Shown here: piece after piece, positions 23,450 through 36,179 of the stretch
Layout of the letters: every line of letters starts with the position of its first letter
Position numbering within the stretch: the stretch's first letter is position 1
Origin: Aristolochia californica
Taxonomy: Eukaryota > Streptophyta > Magnoliopsida > Piperales > Aristolochiaceae
Reading direction: 5' to 3'
Assembly: GCA_029961685.1 (NCBI GenBank)
Contig: JARWKL010000005.1
Coordinates: forward strand, 372,001-436,000
Length of the DNA stretch: 64,000 nt
Program-made: the position numbers and the translations under genes
The notes under the pieces: model-generated
What the model was told of the DNA's origin: nothing
Databases searched by the model: none
What the model saw: only the letters and a program-made list of their open reading frames with translations

Positions 23450-23832
23450 TATTCTCCTTCGTTGTCCTCGTTGGTCTCTCCTCGCCTTGCCTCGCCTCTG
23501 CTTTTCCTCTCTCCTTCTCTCCCTTTTTTTAAGCGAAAACGAACCGAAAGGTCCAGGAATAGAGAAACTTCCGCGTTTGTTCGTCCAACCGTCTCCGCGG
23601 ACCGCCCTAAACCCTTCCCTATTAGGCCCTTTTTCTTCCCCCTGTCCGTTTTCAGTTCCTGTCCTCCGCATTCCCGAACAGTTTGTTGTTTAGCTCCTTC
23701 TGTTACTGCGCTTCTTCTGCCTCCGGTTTCATTTTACCCCGTCCATTTCCGATTTCTTCAAGCAGTGGCGGTTCGTTTCAGATCTGTGATCGCACTTTTT
23801 TATGCTTTGATGTCCGACCGCGGGAAGTGAGG

Positions 23833-25275
23833 ATGCGAGAGGGTACAGGCGGAGGCCCTGTTTTCTTTTCGGAGTCCAACAGCAGCAGCCTGCCCCGACC
23901 CGCCAAGTTCAATACTAGTCCGCTGCAGTCCGATCCCAGCATTCTTTTATCCACGGCGAACGACGACGATTTCCTGGCTCGCGCCAGCAGTGACTCCGCC
24001 ACCAGTCCCGGGTTCTACGATCGGAGTCCCATGAGCGCGGAGAGCTCCCCGTACAACATGTCGCCCTGGAACCAGACGTCTCCGTTCACGAAGTCGCCGT
24101 GGACAACGAACGCGAAAGGTGGTCATGGCGGCTTGGCTGATGAGAACTTCCCGCCGAACGGGCTCATTGGGTCGCTGGTTCGGGAGGAGGGGCATATCTA
24201 CTCGCTGGCTGCTTACGGGGAGCTTCTGTACACCGGCTCCGACAGCAAGAACATCCGGGTGTGGAAGAACCAGAAAGAGTACTCTGGGTTTAAGTCCAAC
24301 AGCGGGTTGGTGAAGGCCATCGTCATCTCTGGCGAGAAGATCTTCACCGGTCATCAAGACGGGAAAATCCGTGTCTGGAAGGTCTCCTCCAAGAACGCTA
24401 CGGTCCACAAGCGCGCGGGAACTCTCCCCACCTTCAAGGACTTCCTGAAATACTCCATGAACCCGAGCAACTACGTGGAGGTGAGACGACACCGAAATTC
24501 TCTATGGATCAAGCACTACGATGCCATTTCTTGCCTCAGCTTGAACGAAGACCAGGGCCTGCTCTACTCGGGGTCCTGGGACAAGACTCTGAAAGTTTGG
24601 CGGATCTCCGACTCCAAGTGTTTGGAGTCCTTGAACGCCCACGACGACGCGGTGAACTCCGTGGTGGCCGGCTTCGACGGGCTGGTCTTCACCGGGTCGG
24701 CGGATGGGACAGTGAAGGTGTGGAAACGGGAGATACAGGGGAAGGGGACGAAGCATTTGTTCATGCAGACGCTGCTGAAGCAAGAGTGTGCAGTGACGGC
24801 GCTGGCGGTAAACCCATCAGCCTCGGTTCTCTACGGTGGCTCCTCCGACGGGTTGGTGAACTTCTGGGAACGAGAGAAGCACCTCAACCACGGCGGGGTC
24901 CTCCGCGGCCACAAGCTAGCCGTCCTCTGCCTGGCCGCCTCCGGCAATGTCGTCTTCACCGGGTCTGCGGACAAGACGATATGCGTCTGGAAGCGGGAGC
25001 GCGGCGGTCACACCTGCTTATCCGTGCTCAACGGGCACACCGGGCCGGTGAAGTGCTTGGCCGTGGAGGAGGACCGGGAGTTGACGCCGGATGACCATAG
25101 GTACATCGTCTACAGTGGCAGCCTGGACAAGTCCGTCAAGGTGTGGAAGGTGTCGGAGCAGGCAGCGGAGATGCAGTTCGCGCAGAACCAGCAGATCCCG
25201 CTGGCGGAGGAGGCCGGCCAGAGCTTCGCGTCGCGGTCGTCCCCCAGCAGGGTGAACAGCCAACAGAGGTTCTGA
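23833..25275 (+). CDS. JINGUBANG-like WD40-repeat protein
   Basis: Intronless gene of 480 aa. I use the ATG at 23833; the open frame extends upstream but has no earlier ATG. The N-terminal ~115 residues are Ser/Pro-rich with the family motif [12 protein letters not shown]. Seven WD repeats follow, from about residue 118 to 446, with blade ends such as [48 protein letters not shown] and KSVKVWKV, forming one beta-propeller. Arabidopsis JINGUBANG (At2g26490) is a negative regulator of pollen germination acting with a TCP factor; the other members of this clade are poorly studied, so the precise role is not assigned. The product is a soluble scaffold with no membrane segment. GC content is much higher than in the flanks, a common trait of intronless members. 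The upstream W-box cluster hints at WRKY control. Confidence 0.92.
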   Translation: MREGTGGGPVFFSESNSSSLPRPAKFNTSPLQSDPSILLSTANDDDFLARASSDSATSPGFYDRSPMSAESSPYNMSPWNQTSPFTKSPWTTNAKGGHGGLADENFPPNGLIGSLVREEGHIYSLAAYGELLYTGSDSKNIRVWKNQKEYSGFKSNSGLVKAIVISGEKIFTGHQDGKIRVWKVSSKNATVHKRAGTLPTFKDFLKYSMNPSNYVEVRRHRNSLWIKHYDAISCLSLNEDQGLLYSGSWDKTLKVWRISDSKCLESLNAHDDAVNSVVAGFDGLVFTGSADGTVKVWKREIQGKGTKHLFMQTLLKQECAVTALAVNPSASVLYGGSSDGLVNFWEREKHLNHGGVLRGHKLAVLCLAASGNVVFTGSADKTICVWKRERGGHTCLSVLNGHTGPVKCLAVEEDRELTPDDHRYIVYSGSLDKSVKVWKVSEQAAEMQFAQNQQIPLAEEAGQSFASRSSPSRVNSQQRF

Positions 25276-27150
25276 TAGTTTGGAAAACTCTCAGCTTCTG
25301 CATGGAAAAGTCGGTCTGCGACATGGGAATGGGACTGTAAATACATTTTACGTAAAACTAAAATCTGTGAAGAGGAGAGCGACATTGATGATGAAATCCG
25401 CTGTTTGATGAAATCAAGAAGACAGATTTTTATGAATCCTTTTAAAATTTATGTATGATTTGTAAGTAATGAAGGGATCTGTGTGGGGTTCAGGCCATTG
25501 TTTTGATTGAGGAAGAGAGAGAGCCATTTTCAAGGAAGACTCTTGAGCCCCATGAAAGTATCTATTTTCACACAAAAAATAAAATAAAATAAAATAAAAA
25601 ACTAGTTTTAAACTGTTTGTGATTTTTTATATAAGAGTAATTCTATAAAATATTTATTAAAATTGAATATATGTTTGAGAAAAAAAGGATTCAAGTCATG
25701 TCTTTTTTCTAAAGAATTTGCATAAAATGACATTATTTTTAGGCTTATATTTATAAAATAATCCGATTCTTTTTATATTTTTTATGACTTTATAATTTGT
25801 TTAAAGTCCTGGGGGAGGAGAGGGGAAAAGGGAAAGAGAGGGATTGTGGCCTCTCTCGCTCTTGCCTTTGACATTTAATCAATGCAAATATATGGTTCAG
25901 TTCAGCATCTCATATTTTCTCAATATTACATGTATCTTAGGTGAAGTTCTCTAACATAAAAAGTGACCTAGCTAATTGGATCGAATAAGTATGTTCATTA
26001 GCTAAACTAGTAAACCCAACAAGGTAAACTGAATTTTGGTCCTCATCCAATATTTACAAATATATAATCCAAGAAAGGGACTAGGTTTAGTTCAAGCCAA
26101 TTGATCTATGTTATAAAATCCAACTAATGGTAAGCTCAATCTATGTTATAAAAGTCATACCACATGACTTGTTGGACCAGGTTCAATCAAAATTAGTTCC
26201 TCTCTCCACCCCTTGGTTTGCCCTAGATTGTGTATATACTTCAATCAAAACCGGTAATTTTATCTAATTATATTTGTTTACATTTCTAACCATTTGATTA
26301 TTACAGGGTATGAAATAATTTTTTTTTACTCTTTTTAATAGTTCAAGTAAAATTATTGATTTACTCCTGTACGACTTTTTATTAAACAAAACAAATATGG
26401 GTAAACCATATTTAGTATCCTTTTACCGTTATTATGGTATATTTTAAAGGTCATTTGGTAATTGTACTTAGTTAAGTTAAATACAAAACATGACTCAATT
26501 TTTTTAAATATTTAATTAAAAATGAATTACTTATAAGCTTAACTAATATTTTAAAATTTTATTTAATATATATATATATATCCAATATTTTTATTTATTA
26601 ATGTATTTATTATAATGTTTACGTATAAATATTACGATAAATAGTCATTTTACTATAACCGAATTGCGTATATCTTTTTTTTATACATATCAAATATACC
26701 TAAAATTTAATAGAACTAATACGTTCTACCCTATTTATCGAAAAAAAATCTAATACATATCGACTGATACACACGATATATTATAAGCTAATGGCTACCC
26801 TATTAAGAACTATTAGTGCTTCAATAGTTCTTTTTATACACATCAAATATACCTAAATTTTAATAGAGCTAATCCCTAGGAGAGAAAAATTGACCTATTA
26901 TTGCATCAATAGTGTAACCCTTGTTTTTTTCCATGATTTATGAGTAAACAAATGAATTATGCAAAAAAATTATTTCTAGCTTTTTTTATTGGATCGATTC
27001 TCTACTGACTCAGAAGCTGAGCCAATCAAGAAGTTAACCCATGTAACAGTTTTTTTTTATCGTCGGTCAAAATTGGTTTTCTGAGCAAAATAAGACGACC
27101 AGATTGTTTGCGGCTCTTGACATCGAAAGCGTTTGGTGGGATATAGAGAT
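25276..27150. other. AT-rich intergenic spacer
   Basis: 3' flank of the WD40 gene followed by AT-rich DNA. It contains an (AAAAT)n stretch near 25578-25600 and a (TA)n tract near 26568-26580. An imperfect direct repeat built on 'catatcaaatatacctaaa' lies near 26686 and 26838. No gene is recognised. The last 150 bp form the leader of the MPC gene. Confidence 0.5.
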
Positions 27151-27153
27151 TGA

Positions 27154-30100
27154 ATGGCTGCAGCCAAGCTTCAGGCGATCTGGAATCACCCTGCTGGCCC
27201 AAAAACCAGTTAGTCAAAACTTTGTGCTTTCTTTTCTCATTCAAAATGAAGTTCTCTGCTCGTTGAATTATTAAATTTTTTTGTTTCTCTTCAACTGCAT
27301 ATCGATCCATTTCATTCGAGATTATTGGGAGTCAAATGTATTTGGGAGTCTTCTTGATGGATTGAAGAATTCCCTGTTAGATGTACTTCGATTCGATCGA
27401 TTGGTGATTGGTAGCCAATTATAGATGATGAAGATTGTGCAACTTTTTGTGCTCGATGATAAGAAAATGATTCTTTTTTGAGTTAATATTGGAAGATGAA
27501 AATGGTTGTTTGGGTTTGCCTTTTTAGTTTGATATGGGTCCTAATCACCCAATATTTGTTGCGGCAATAGCTGAACGAAGAACTGTGTTGGATAACCAAT
27601 TGTTACAACACAAGCGTAAGGATGGGATATGATCTGTAGATGCATTTTGTTTTTTTTATAAGATCATAGATTGGCTTATAGGGATCGCTAGGCGATAGGA
27701 TGTGATATTTGAATTTTTGTTTGGTGGATTCTGCTTTAGTTCATTCACTGGCAGTTGGACAAATGTAGGTTATCGAATATCATCAACAGTTTGTAGTGAT
27801 CGTCAAATTTCAATGCTCTCTCTCTCTCTCTCTGCTATATTATCGTCAACTCTTTGTTTGATGCAAGGAATTAAAACTTAAGAACTACAAGGAATCTGTC
27901 CACATGTAACTACTATGATAGAAGGAGAGATGATGACGAGCTTAAACAAATGTCTCGTCCATGTTATAAATGAGTGACAGTTGTTCCTAAAATGACTTTT
28001 GAACTCTTGAACATCATTGACCAGTCATATTTGAGATGAAGATCTATGTAAGTGTTTTATTTTTTAAAATAGCTTGGACTTTTTTCAGCTAGTGGACTAT
28101 TTGATATCTGCAGTTCACTTTTGGGCTCCAACTTTTAAATGGGGTATCAGCATTGCAAATGTCGCAGATTTCTCAAAGCCACCTGAAAAGATCTCCTATC
28201 CTCAGCAAATAGGTGAGGCTTGCTATGCATAAACATTTTGGTGCGGAGTATATAAGTTTTTTACTTTGTCATGTTTCACATAGTTTTCATAGCTACTACC
28301 TTAACTTTAATCCTTTCTTCTTGATCCTCAGCTGTTACTGCCACTGGAGTTATCTGGTCCAGATACAGCACAGTAATAACACCGGTACGATTTCACTGTT
28401 TAGGCCACTCAAAAGGCACATTGTATTTGACAATTGCAGTTCTTATTCTGGTTAATTTAGTGGCTCTTTCTAATCATTTCTTGCAACAAAGAGCGAGAGG
28501 AGTTATGAGGATGACCTTTTTGTTTTTAACACATTGAGAAAAAGATTTTACTCTGAGAATGAGAAATTATATGATGGTGAAACAAAAGAAATACTGCCTA
28601 GAAAGGAGAAAATACATCAAAGGGTCAAGAAGCACAACTAATCAATAGGGAAGGTGTTGCCACAATAAGACATTGTTGGGAAGCATCTGTTCTAGCTAGG
28701 GAATCGGCAATACTATTTGCACTCCTGGAGGCATGTCTCCAAGCTATTCTGTGATTAGCAATTATGTCCTCATCTTGTCGGAGAGATGCAGAAAAGGGGT
28801 AAGTGGAGGAAATTTCCTGGAAGCCCAGCTAATGACTATTGCAGAATGCCCCCATCCCCCTCTCCCTCTCAAGTATCAAAATTTTAATTTTAGCCAACCA
28901 ATCATTGGGGTTGACACTCAATTGGGATCATAATGTGATAGTAGGGAAAGAGGACACCAATTCCCAACTGTCCTGCTTAATCGACCTAGGCAAATGTCTA
29001 GCGTAGGGAGTTTACTCACTTAGAAGAGAATATGGTGAACATTTTTCTCAATTATGCAACAAATTGTTTAACTATGCCCTTCAAATGTCATAGATTGGCA
29101 AAGAAAATGAGCAGTAGAGGAAAAGGTGGCCGTAGTCTTCACTTCACCAAGACACAGCTTGCAAGCTTAGTGTTCAACAATCCTCCCTTGCTTAGACAAA
29201 TTAATCTACTGTAAGGATCTGACTTTCCAAGGCACGCTAAGAAACAGAGTGACCTTTGGAGGGGGCTGGATCCTCCAGGTGATCATCTCAGCAGGTCTAG
29301 AACTCTGGTCCAGGTCAATCAGGTGTTCATAATGGGAAGAGATGATGTATGAGTAAGAAGATTAGTCTGTTTAGTGATCTCTAAGTCTGTTAGAGGATGC
29401 CCCAAATTCAGGTCTCAAGCTTGAGCGTTGTTGTTTGCAAGAAAGCTCTTTGGACCGGTTGTACAGGTCTTTCGTGACCTCTAATGTCCTTTTGCATCAA
29501 AGCTTCATGAGCGTCTATGAATAATTTATTTTACTGCTATGAGCTTCCTTTACACCATAATCTCAATTAAAATAACTTGTAAAATAATTTGACATTTCAG
29601 GACAAGTGAAGAGAAGGGAAAAAGAACAGAATAAACTTTAGTCATCTGGCATTGATCACGTGATTCTTCATAGTTCTATTCAATTGTATGTTGTATAGAG
29701 AACATACTTGTGAAAATATTGCACTATTTGAAAGGAAAGAATCCAGCAAAGTAAGCTTTATATTCAATTATTTTGATTTGATGATCCAATAACGGTCCTT
29801 TTCTTTTGTTAATGTTGTTTCTCACGCATGCCTTCCCAACCCTAGGGTGAGATGTGAGTTCAAGGCCTCACACTAAAAACTTCTTAATATACAATAAATG
29901 GTATTTAATCTACTACTATGCACCTCAGCTAGGATATGACTTTTTGTTGAACAACTGATCAGCTGCTTTTTTAAGCGTGTTAGTTTAGTAATTAGTGAGG
30001 AATTTTTATTATTTTTATTTTGCATTTTCAGTCTTTGTACTTCTTGTTTACCCTGGTTAATTATGGTGATTTTGCAGAAAAATTGGAACCTCTTCAGTGT

Positions 30101-30733
30101 AAATGTTGCCATGGCAGGAACAGGAATTTATCAACTAACTCGAAAGATCAAGTATGTCATCATTCCAAATTAGTGTTCATTGTGCTTTATGTAGTTGTTA
30201 GGGTACTACTTACTAGTTATTGACCTCATAGTGTACCTGATTTGTTCTTGTAGTATCTAGTGGTTCCAAACATACTTTTTAACTTGAAAGTGTGTGCTAA
30301 TATGAGCTCTTCAATGGCTGAAAAGGAGCAGTACGTCTGTCAGTAGAAACAAGTAGAAACCCATTTGGATGGCTGTAATTTTAATTTTCAGCTGGCATGA
30401 CTAGGATATCGTCCTCCAAAACTCTTCGACTATCGCTTTCTTATCCATTCAATTTTTTTCACCTCATCCTGTTCAGACAGCCATCCTTAAATCAGTGGCT
30501 GTGTTGCGTAATGTGGATGGTGGTTTATTCAAGTGCTCTTCCAGGGCCCCAAATGGTTCATTTATCTTCTGAGAATCAGACAATCTATATCTTTATCATT
30601 TTTAACAGAAAAGTAACTGTAACTTTCATTTCCAGAGAAATGCAAAATATTGTAATATTTACATTTTACTTGTTTGATTTGCTCCAGGCAGGATTACTTT
30701 TCTGAGACACAAACGGTGGTTGCCAAAGAATGA
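27154..30733 (+). CDS. MPC2: Mitochondrial pyruvate carrier 2 (NRGA1/MPC2-like)
   Basis: Inner-membrane subunit of the heteromeric mitochondrial pyruvate carrier, which imports pyruvate in partnership with MPC1. Five exons, 27154-27208, 28114-28212, 28332-28384, 30078-30151 and 30688-30733, give 108 aa, the usual length. All junctions are GT-AG and the phases close to a single frame. Exon 1 encodes MAAAKLQAIWNHPAGPKT. Exon 2 carries HFWAPTFKWGISIANVADF and the KPPEKISYPQQI segment. Exon 3 carries TGVIWSRYSTVITP, and exon 4 carries NWNLFSVNVAMAGTGIYQL. These match the predicted helices of the MPC2 class (Arabidopsis NRGA1, At4g05590). The short C-terminus ends VVAKE. Intron 3 (1.7 kb) contains an antisense LINE remnant. 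No disabling change is seen. Confidence 0.95.
28530..29420 (-). mobile_element. Degenerate LINE 3' remnant in MPC2 intron 3
   Basis: On the minus strand, a zinc-knuckle-like stretch (ACKLCLGEVK) near 29170-29130 is followed by GWLKLKF near 28890, a relative of the LINE RNase H start. WRHASRSANSIADSLART near 28745-28680 matches the RNase H C-terminal pattern (W-x-H-x-x-R-x-A-N-x-x-A-D). Frames are broken by stops and shifts. It is inserted antisense to the host gene. Confidence 0.7.
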
Positions 30734-31079
30734 AAAGACCTGCTGTTTCTTATTGTATCTGGATTTTATTTGAACTTGTGACCAATCCATTTTGAAGAAT
30801 GGAAAGTCTTGTAGACTGAGAATCTAATAATTGTCACAGTTGTGGAGTTTCTTAGGATTTCAGGGTTTTACATGGTATAAGGCAAGCATTCATTATATAA
30901 AATTTGCCCATTGCTTTCTGAATGGCCTAACCTGCTCCAGTTCTCTACATGTCTTTTCTTTACAATTTTAGTAACTTTTTAGTCCTAAACAAGACATTAC
31001 AGTCCCAATACGATACATATTGGCTTATGCATTTCATATCATAAGAGTTCCAACACATTTCATGTTACTAAGATGCCGG

Positions 31080-31553
31080 TGTCAAAGTCTTAGGCAAGAG
31101 TACTTTCCAGGAGGTCACCCATCCTAGAATTACTCTCACCCAGGCTCGCTTAACTACGAAATTCTGAGTCAGATACCTAGCCAATACAACCCGAAAATAC
31201 TAGCCGTTTAAGGTCCGAAAAACTAAGTACCTAACTCAGACCACAAACTCTAACAAGAGTGGACGGACCCACTCTGACACCCACCCCGCCCATTCTGGAG
31301 CCGCTTCTCACGGGATACGAATACAGGCCGTGGCGTGCCTAACTCTGATACCATGTCAAAGTCCTAGGCAAGAGTACTTCCCAAGAGGTCACCCATCCTA
31401 GAATTACTCTCGCCCAGGCATACTTAACTACAAAGTTCTGAATCAGATACCTAGCCAATACAACCCGAAAAGACTAATCATTTAAAGTGCGAAAAGCCAA
31501 ATACCTAACTCAGACCACGAACTCTAACAAGAGTGGACGGAACCACTCTAACA
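31080..31553 (-). mobile_element. Complete Cassandra TRIM retrotransposon
   Basis: Two 200-bp LTRs at 31080-31279 and 31354-31553, both reading TGTCAAAG to CTGACA or CTAACA on the plus strand, flank a 74-bp internal region. Each LTR contains sequence matching the reverse complement of plant 5S rRNA, including its C-box part (GGAGGTCACCCATCC). 5S-carrying LTRs are diagnostic of Cassandra. On the minus strand the left LTR is followed at once by TGGTATCAGAGTT, the initiator-tRNA-Met primer-binding site, and the internal region ends in a purine tract (GGGCGGGGTGGG) before the second LTR. Flanking 5-mers GCCGG and GCCTG could be a target-site duplication with one change. The LTRs differ at about 22 of 200 sites by my count. 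It is non-autonomous and encodes nothing. It lies between MPC2 and SPT4. Confidence 0.93.
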
Positions 31554-31980
31554 GCCTGCCCCTGGTCTGAATAAACATTTCATAACAGAGGGAAGCCATG
31601 TTGTTGAATCTAAATATGATTCAATAACATAAGCCGTGTTACCGATTACACAGTTCATCTTCAACGGAAAGTACAAAACATCGACATTCAGGAGTGCCAG
31701 TAAATTTTGGATCTCCCACCTGTTCATAGTGTCTTGAGTGGCAGTATTCTAAACAAACAGATATCGTAAAATGTCTCTCTTTTTTTTTTTACAACACAAC
31801 ATAGAAAGCACTGTCATGAAGTTCCAAGAAAATAGTAACGGTGAAATTCCAGAAGAGAAGAAACATCATCTAATTAGAGACAAAGTGGCATTCTTTGGGG
31901 AATCAAACAACATTAACCAGACTCAAAACTTGTATCTCTGGAAGTAACGTAGCCACATTCCAAGCAAGTAAAACATGAGT
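31554..31980. other. Spacer downstream of SPT4
   Basis: AT-rich sequence between the Cassandra element and the last SPT4 exon, probably partly SPT4 3' UTR. No further SPT4-like exon is visible here on the minus strand. Confidence 0.5.
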
Positions 31981-34900
31981 TTACTCATCATCATAGCCCT
32001 GCAAAGATGAATGGGAAAAGTAAGAACAACGAAACAAATAATGGTTGACACTCCTAAATACACTGAAAAGGATAAATATTGCTGCATACTCCTTGTATTC
32101 GTCATCCACAGATAGTAGATGAAACAAAAGTCAAAAGCATGCAAGGCATCTGGATCTGAGCATTCGGTACCAACTCTCTACCTGGCAGTGAGTAGCTGAA
32201 CTGCTCTAAAAGAGTGGAACAGCCTTCATTGGCCAAAAACACTTGAAGGCCTCAATAAGTGACTACTCAATGCATCAGTCGTTAGATGTCTTTGCAGAGG
32301 TTCTTATCACATAAGAAAAATAGTGACACGTGCTTCATAATCAGATTTTTATAACACTAGACCTCCCAAGGCAAACATAATTTATTGAAGTAAATTGCTA
32401 CTCTAGTGAACAAAGGGCATTAAGGACTCTTTAAAACATAAAAAAGAGCAGAAAGGATTATAACACACAAGATCCAAAGAAAAACCTACATCTGCAAGTG
32501 TCTCAGACACGGCAAGCGCATAGCAACCAGGAACATTCTTTGCTGCAAAGAAAGGAGAATAACCACGTTAAACATAACTCTAACTTGCAAAAAGAGATGA
32601 ATATGAGCAACTGAACTCAGACAAACAAAGAGATGTGTGGAATGAATTGTTTAAGACAGTGCTAGGAGTGTCAAACAAAGTAAACCAAGATAACACACCA
32701 CCAAAACTTAAGAAGTGGACTTGGGGATATATTGACTCCATTACAACCATATAGTAGACTTTCATGATAAAAGATAGGGACACCCAAGAAAAGGAAAAAT
32801 TGCTACAGTTTCAAACAAATAAAATTAATAAGCCTGATAAGCACTAAATTCCTTACACTGAATACACAAAAAGTGAGATAAAGCATGCAGTTATGTGTCT
32901 AAATCATGACCTAAATGTATTAATAAAACCATATATTGATAGAGCATAACTTAATAGTTTAACTGTGTCGCCACTCTTATGCAACAAGACAAGACAAGTT
33001 CAATGTGCAGTCGCTCACATAAAGTAAACTTTCTTTTAACTGTTTAATTTATAATTACTTGCAATAGATTGCTCAGAATCTGTTAGCCCAATGGTCACAT
33101 GGGAAGTCTCCAGTGTGAGATATTGGACTCAAGTCTTATTAGGGGTAAGAGGTGTGTGTTCATGTGTAATCAACATTAAAAAAAAAAAAAAAAGAATTTG
33201 TGAGCCCAAACTAATCATTTCAAGAAGCAAAACAAACTCACAATAGTACATCGCAGGTCATTCATAAGTCTCAAGTGCATATAGATGTTTTTGTATATTC
33301 ATCAGGTACTTTGTTCACCCAAGGAGTTCTTCTCTTTCTTTTCTTTCTTTGTTCACAGATAATGGCTCATGCGAATTATTGTACCATAACTACAGGAGCT
33401 CTTCTGTACAATAATATAACAGAGATTTCAACAAATTGAATACTGAAAATGGAAACATTATATTGGTGAAGTCATGATTTTTTACAGAGGAACATGTATC
33501 TGAACTACAAGGCGACTCACCAATTCTTAACCACTTAGCGGCCCAACTTCTAGTTGGATCCATGACAGTAATTATCCTGCAGAAAAACAAGAGAGACATC
33601 TTCAAATTTTACTTGTTCTAATCCTTTCCTATGTATTCATGATAAGTAATGGCAATTTGAATCTATTTATGGATATTCAGGTGCCTCATGATTCTACTTT
33701 CAGACCAAAAATATTACACATGACAGGCAAACTAGAAGGCAAAATAAAATCATTCTCTCTGTAGATATAATTGGGTTCTACCACAATTACCAGGATAAGT
33801 AATGGAAAAGGAGCAATGCATCCAAATGCAAAATGAAGAGACAACTAAGGAAACGTATATGAAATACCAGCCCTTTAGCACCTTCCCTACAAATGCAAAT
33901 CTAACGAAAGGTGGACATAGTCTTCTAAAAAACTGTAAACTGAAATACAATTACTGCACAAAATAATCCACAACTAATTTAACCAAGGGATGATGTAACT
34001 GTTCACAGTCAAGACACAATAACTCATCATGTATTTTTTTTTTTGAGATGTATATCACATGTTATTTGCAGGTATGACAAGTAGAAATCTGGAGGTAAAC
34101 CATGAAACCCAAGGGTTTCATTTTTTTTAAACACCAAGAAATTTTATTAACTGAAAAAAGGAATTAAATAGACAGTCAAGCCAGACTTCTAAGACAGAAG
34201 ACATGACTTGTAACTCTATCTGTCAAATTCGTGTCTACAGAAAACAGATGACACAGTTATACTCCAAGAGACACCATATGCACGGGATGGGCCCTTAGAA
34301 CAATGATAAGAACAATATTTTTTTTTTCTTTTTTGAGCAAATGACAAGGACATTACATAAAACCCTTGCAACGTCACTACCAGAAATATACAAGTACAGA
34401 GTTGTCACATATTGTCACTAGAGATTAATTACTAGCCATTTCTTCACAATAAAAACATGCTATTCACCCAGGAAGTATACCATCGTTGGCTTAAATGGAT
34501 AAATTTCCCACCCATATTAAAGGTAGAACCAACAATGAATGACAGGAAAAGCAGTACAACAGTAATACTGACAGAAAGCAAATAAGGGTCACATACTACA
34601 TACCCAGTAAAATTTGGTGTAGTGTACTCCACCACATACTCATGCTCAGCTGTCATGTTTAAATTGGGACAGTTTTCACAACCTGATTCCCTAAACTGAG
34701 CATCAATGAGAAACATCAGTGCCAAGTTTTTGCCTATGTTTGATACTACAACTTTGAAAGAAATGTGCAGCATACATACTCGGCATTAAAAAAAAAAGGT
34801 GGAGAAGGAGTTGGTTAGTGCTGAATATGTGAAGGAGTGGAGATGTGGATAAGGAAACGAATGGAAGTGGGTTGAGAATAGCACACATGTTAGTCATGAA

Positions 34901-35687
34901 AGGCTAAAAGACTGCACTAAGTTGGCAGGTTCATTTACAAGTGCTCAGACTGATCTGGGTCTGGCTGGTTGGGAAGTTTCAGTTTGCTGTTGAAAAGCAA
35001 ACAAGACAGAGGAAGCTGAAATCCTCATGATTCATGTTAGATCAAGGATTGCAACCAATGTATATAAATTCATAGAGAAAGGTGAAAACTCCAACATAAT
35101 GAACCAAAACAAACATTGAAAGAAAATGTTACAAGGAAATTTAGGAAAGAAAAAAAAAGAAGATAATCCTAAAATTTAATTACCAATCTACTCCATCATG
35201 GATTGAGCGTTTGGCTCAATGGCCACATGGGGAGCTTCTAGAGTGAGGTCTTGCGTTCAAGTCTCACTAGAGAAAGGGTACAGCATTCACATGAAAGAAA
35301 AAAGTATCATCTAAGACCCTTGGTGCACAAGAGAAGTGAGCAATGCAATTCCCACCAGCAGACTGTTGGGTGGTAAGTAAATCACCAGGGACAAATTGAA
35401 ATCCACGCCTCATGTCTTAAGAGAAAGGAAGTGAAAGCCTTTCATAAGGGGCACTTGAATTGAGAATAAATGTTGTGGCATGGTCTTGCACTTGAATTTT
35501 AAAGATAATAACAAAGAATAACTCACCATAGACTAGCTTTAAGAAATCAAACAAGTAAACCAAGCAATTTTGTAAAACAGTAAAATAAAAAGCAAAGAAC
35601 CTGATCATAAGTTTTGACAAGCCTGCACCGTCTGCAAGCCCTAAGCTCATGCCCAAAACTTGTTGGCAGCTGTGCAACTTCCACCAT
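31981..35687 (-). CDS. SPT4: Transcription elongation factor SPT4 homologue, divergent C-terminus
   Basis: Small zinc-finger subunit of the SPT4-SPT5 (DSIF-like) elongation complex, which binds RNA polymerase II in the nucleus. Exons: 35687-35601, 34695-34604, 33576-33521, 32542-32490 and 31998-31981 (101 aa; about 116 aa is usual). The family core is clear: PTSFGHELRACRRCRLVKTY, then FRESGCENCPNLNM (together the four zinc cysteines), YTTPNFTG, MDPTRSWAAKWLRI and VPGCYALAVSETL. The start at 35687 matches family starts and has good context; an in-frame ATG at 35729 would add 14 residues. Two points are odd. The junction reads RIAKNVPG where RIGKF-PG is usual. The last exon gives only GYDDE and a stop instead of the usual ~20-residue tail that ends in PPKR-like residues. 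I could not find that tail in the downstream sequence. It may be an altered paralogue or an early pseudogene. Confidence 0.8.
33073..33194 (+). mobile_element. tRNA-derived SINE with poly(A) tail (in SPT4 intron, antisense)
   Basis: A-box-like TTAGCCCAATGG and B-box-like GGACTCAAGTCTT lie about 50 bp apart, followed by a unique 3' part and a run of about 15 A. It is the same family as the copies at 35204, 38101, 42420 and 42545. Confidence 0.65.
35204..35306 (+). mobile_element. tRNA-derived SINE
   Basis: TTGGCTCAATGGCCACATGG (A-box region) and GCGTTCAAGTCTC (B-box region) at tRNA-like spacing, with an A-rich end. It lies in SPT4 intron 1, antisense to the gene. Confidence 0.65.
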
Positions 35688-36179
35688 TTTTTCTTCTCTA
35701 GCAAGTGAAGATCTATACTTTCCCGCCATATGGACGAAGAAAACAAGCCTGAAGGACGAATTAAAATGAACCTACAAAAATAGATAAATATGTCGGGATT
35801 TCGAGGGGCCTACTGCAAGCAAAATAAGCACATATGCAATATGAAGAAAAGATAGCAATGGAGGATGAGTGACTCAAAAATGAAGCTAATTGTTTGTTTG
35901 AGTTCCCATCAAGCAGCGTTAAAACAAAATAAAACATAAAAGAGAACCCCATATGCTTGAAATCCCTGGGAATACAGAATTAATGCTTTTATTTGAAATA
36001 GAAAACAGAAGAGCCGAAGCAGAGGTAAACAAGAACAAAGTAAAATTCACCAAGGTAGCGGCTGTACGGGGGGAAATATACAGGAGCAGGCCTCCCTCGA
36101 TCGGTAAGACTGGCGGAAGAACGCAGAGCAGGTTAGAGACCCGTCGGGTTTGGAGAAGTAGAAAATAGTATCGCCCCAC

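Noticed and set aside
23947..24492. Minus-strand frame of 181 codons opposite the WD40 gene
   Set aside because: Antisense shadow of GC-rich WD40 coding sequence with no domain. The plus-strand repeats are unmistakable.
24504..25094. Second plus-strand frame of 196 codons within the WD40 gene
   Set aside because: Out-of-frame shadow of the same GC-rich gene. Its Arg/Gly-rich composition is typical of such shadows.
27026..27310. Minus-strand frame over MPC2 exon 1
   Set aside because: It overlaps the MPC2 start antisense and has no family features. The plus-strand exon matches MPC2 precisely.
31080..31553. Two 5S rRNA genes on the minus strand
   Set aside because: Similarity to 5S rRNA is partial and lies within paired 200-bp repeats with TG..CA ends, a PBS and a purine tract, so it is a Cassandra TRIM and not 5S rDNA.
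35204..35306. tRNA gene
   Set aside because: A- and B-box-like parts are present, but no cloverleaf with an anticodon arm can be drawn, and copies with A-rich tails recur elsewhere. It is a SINE.
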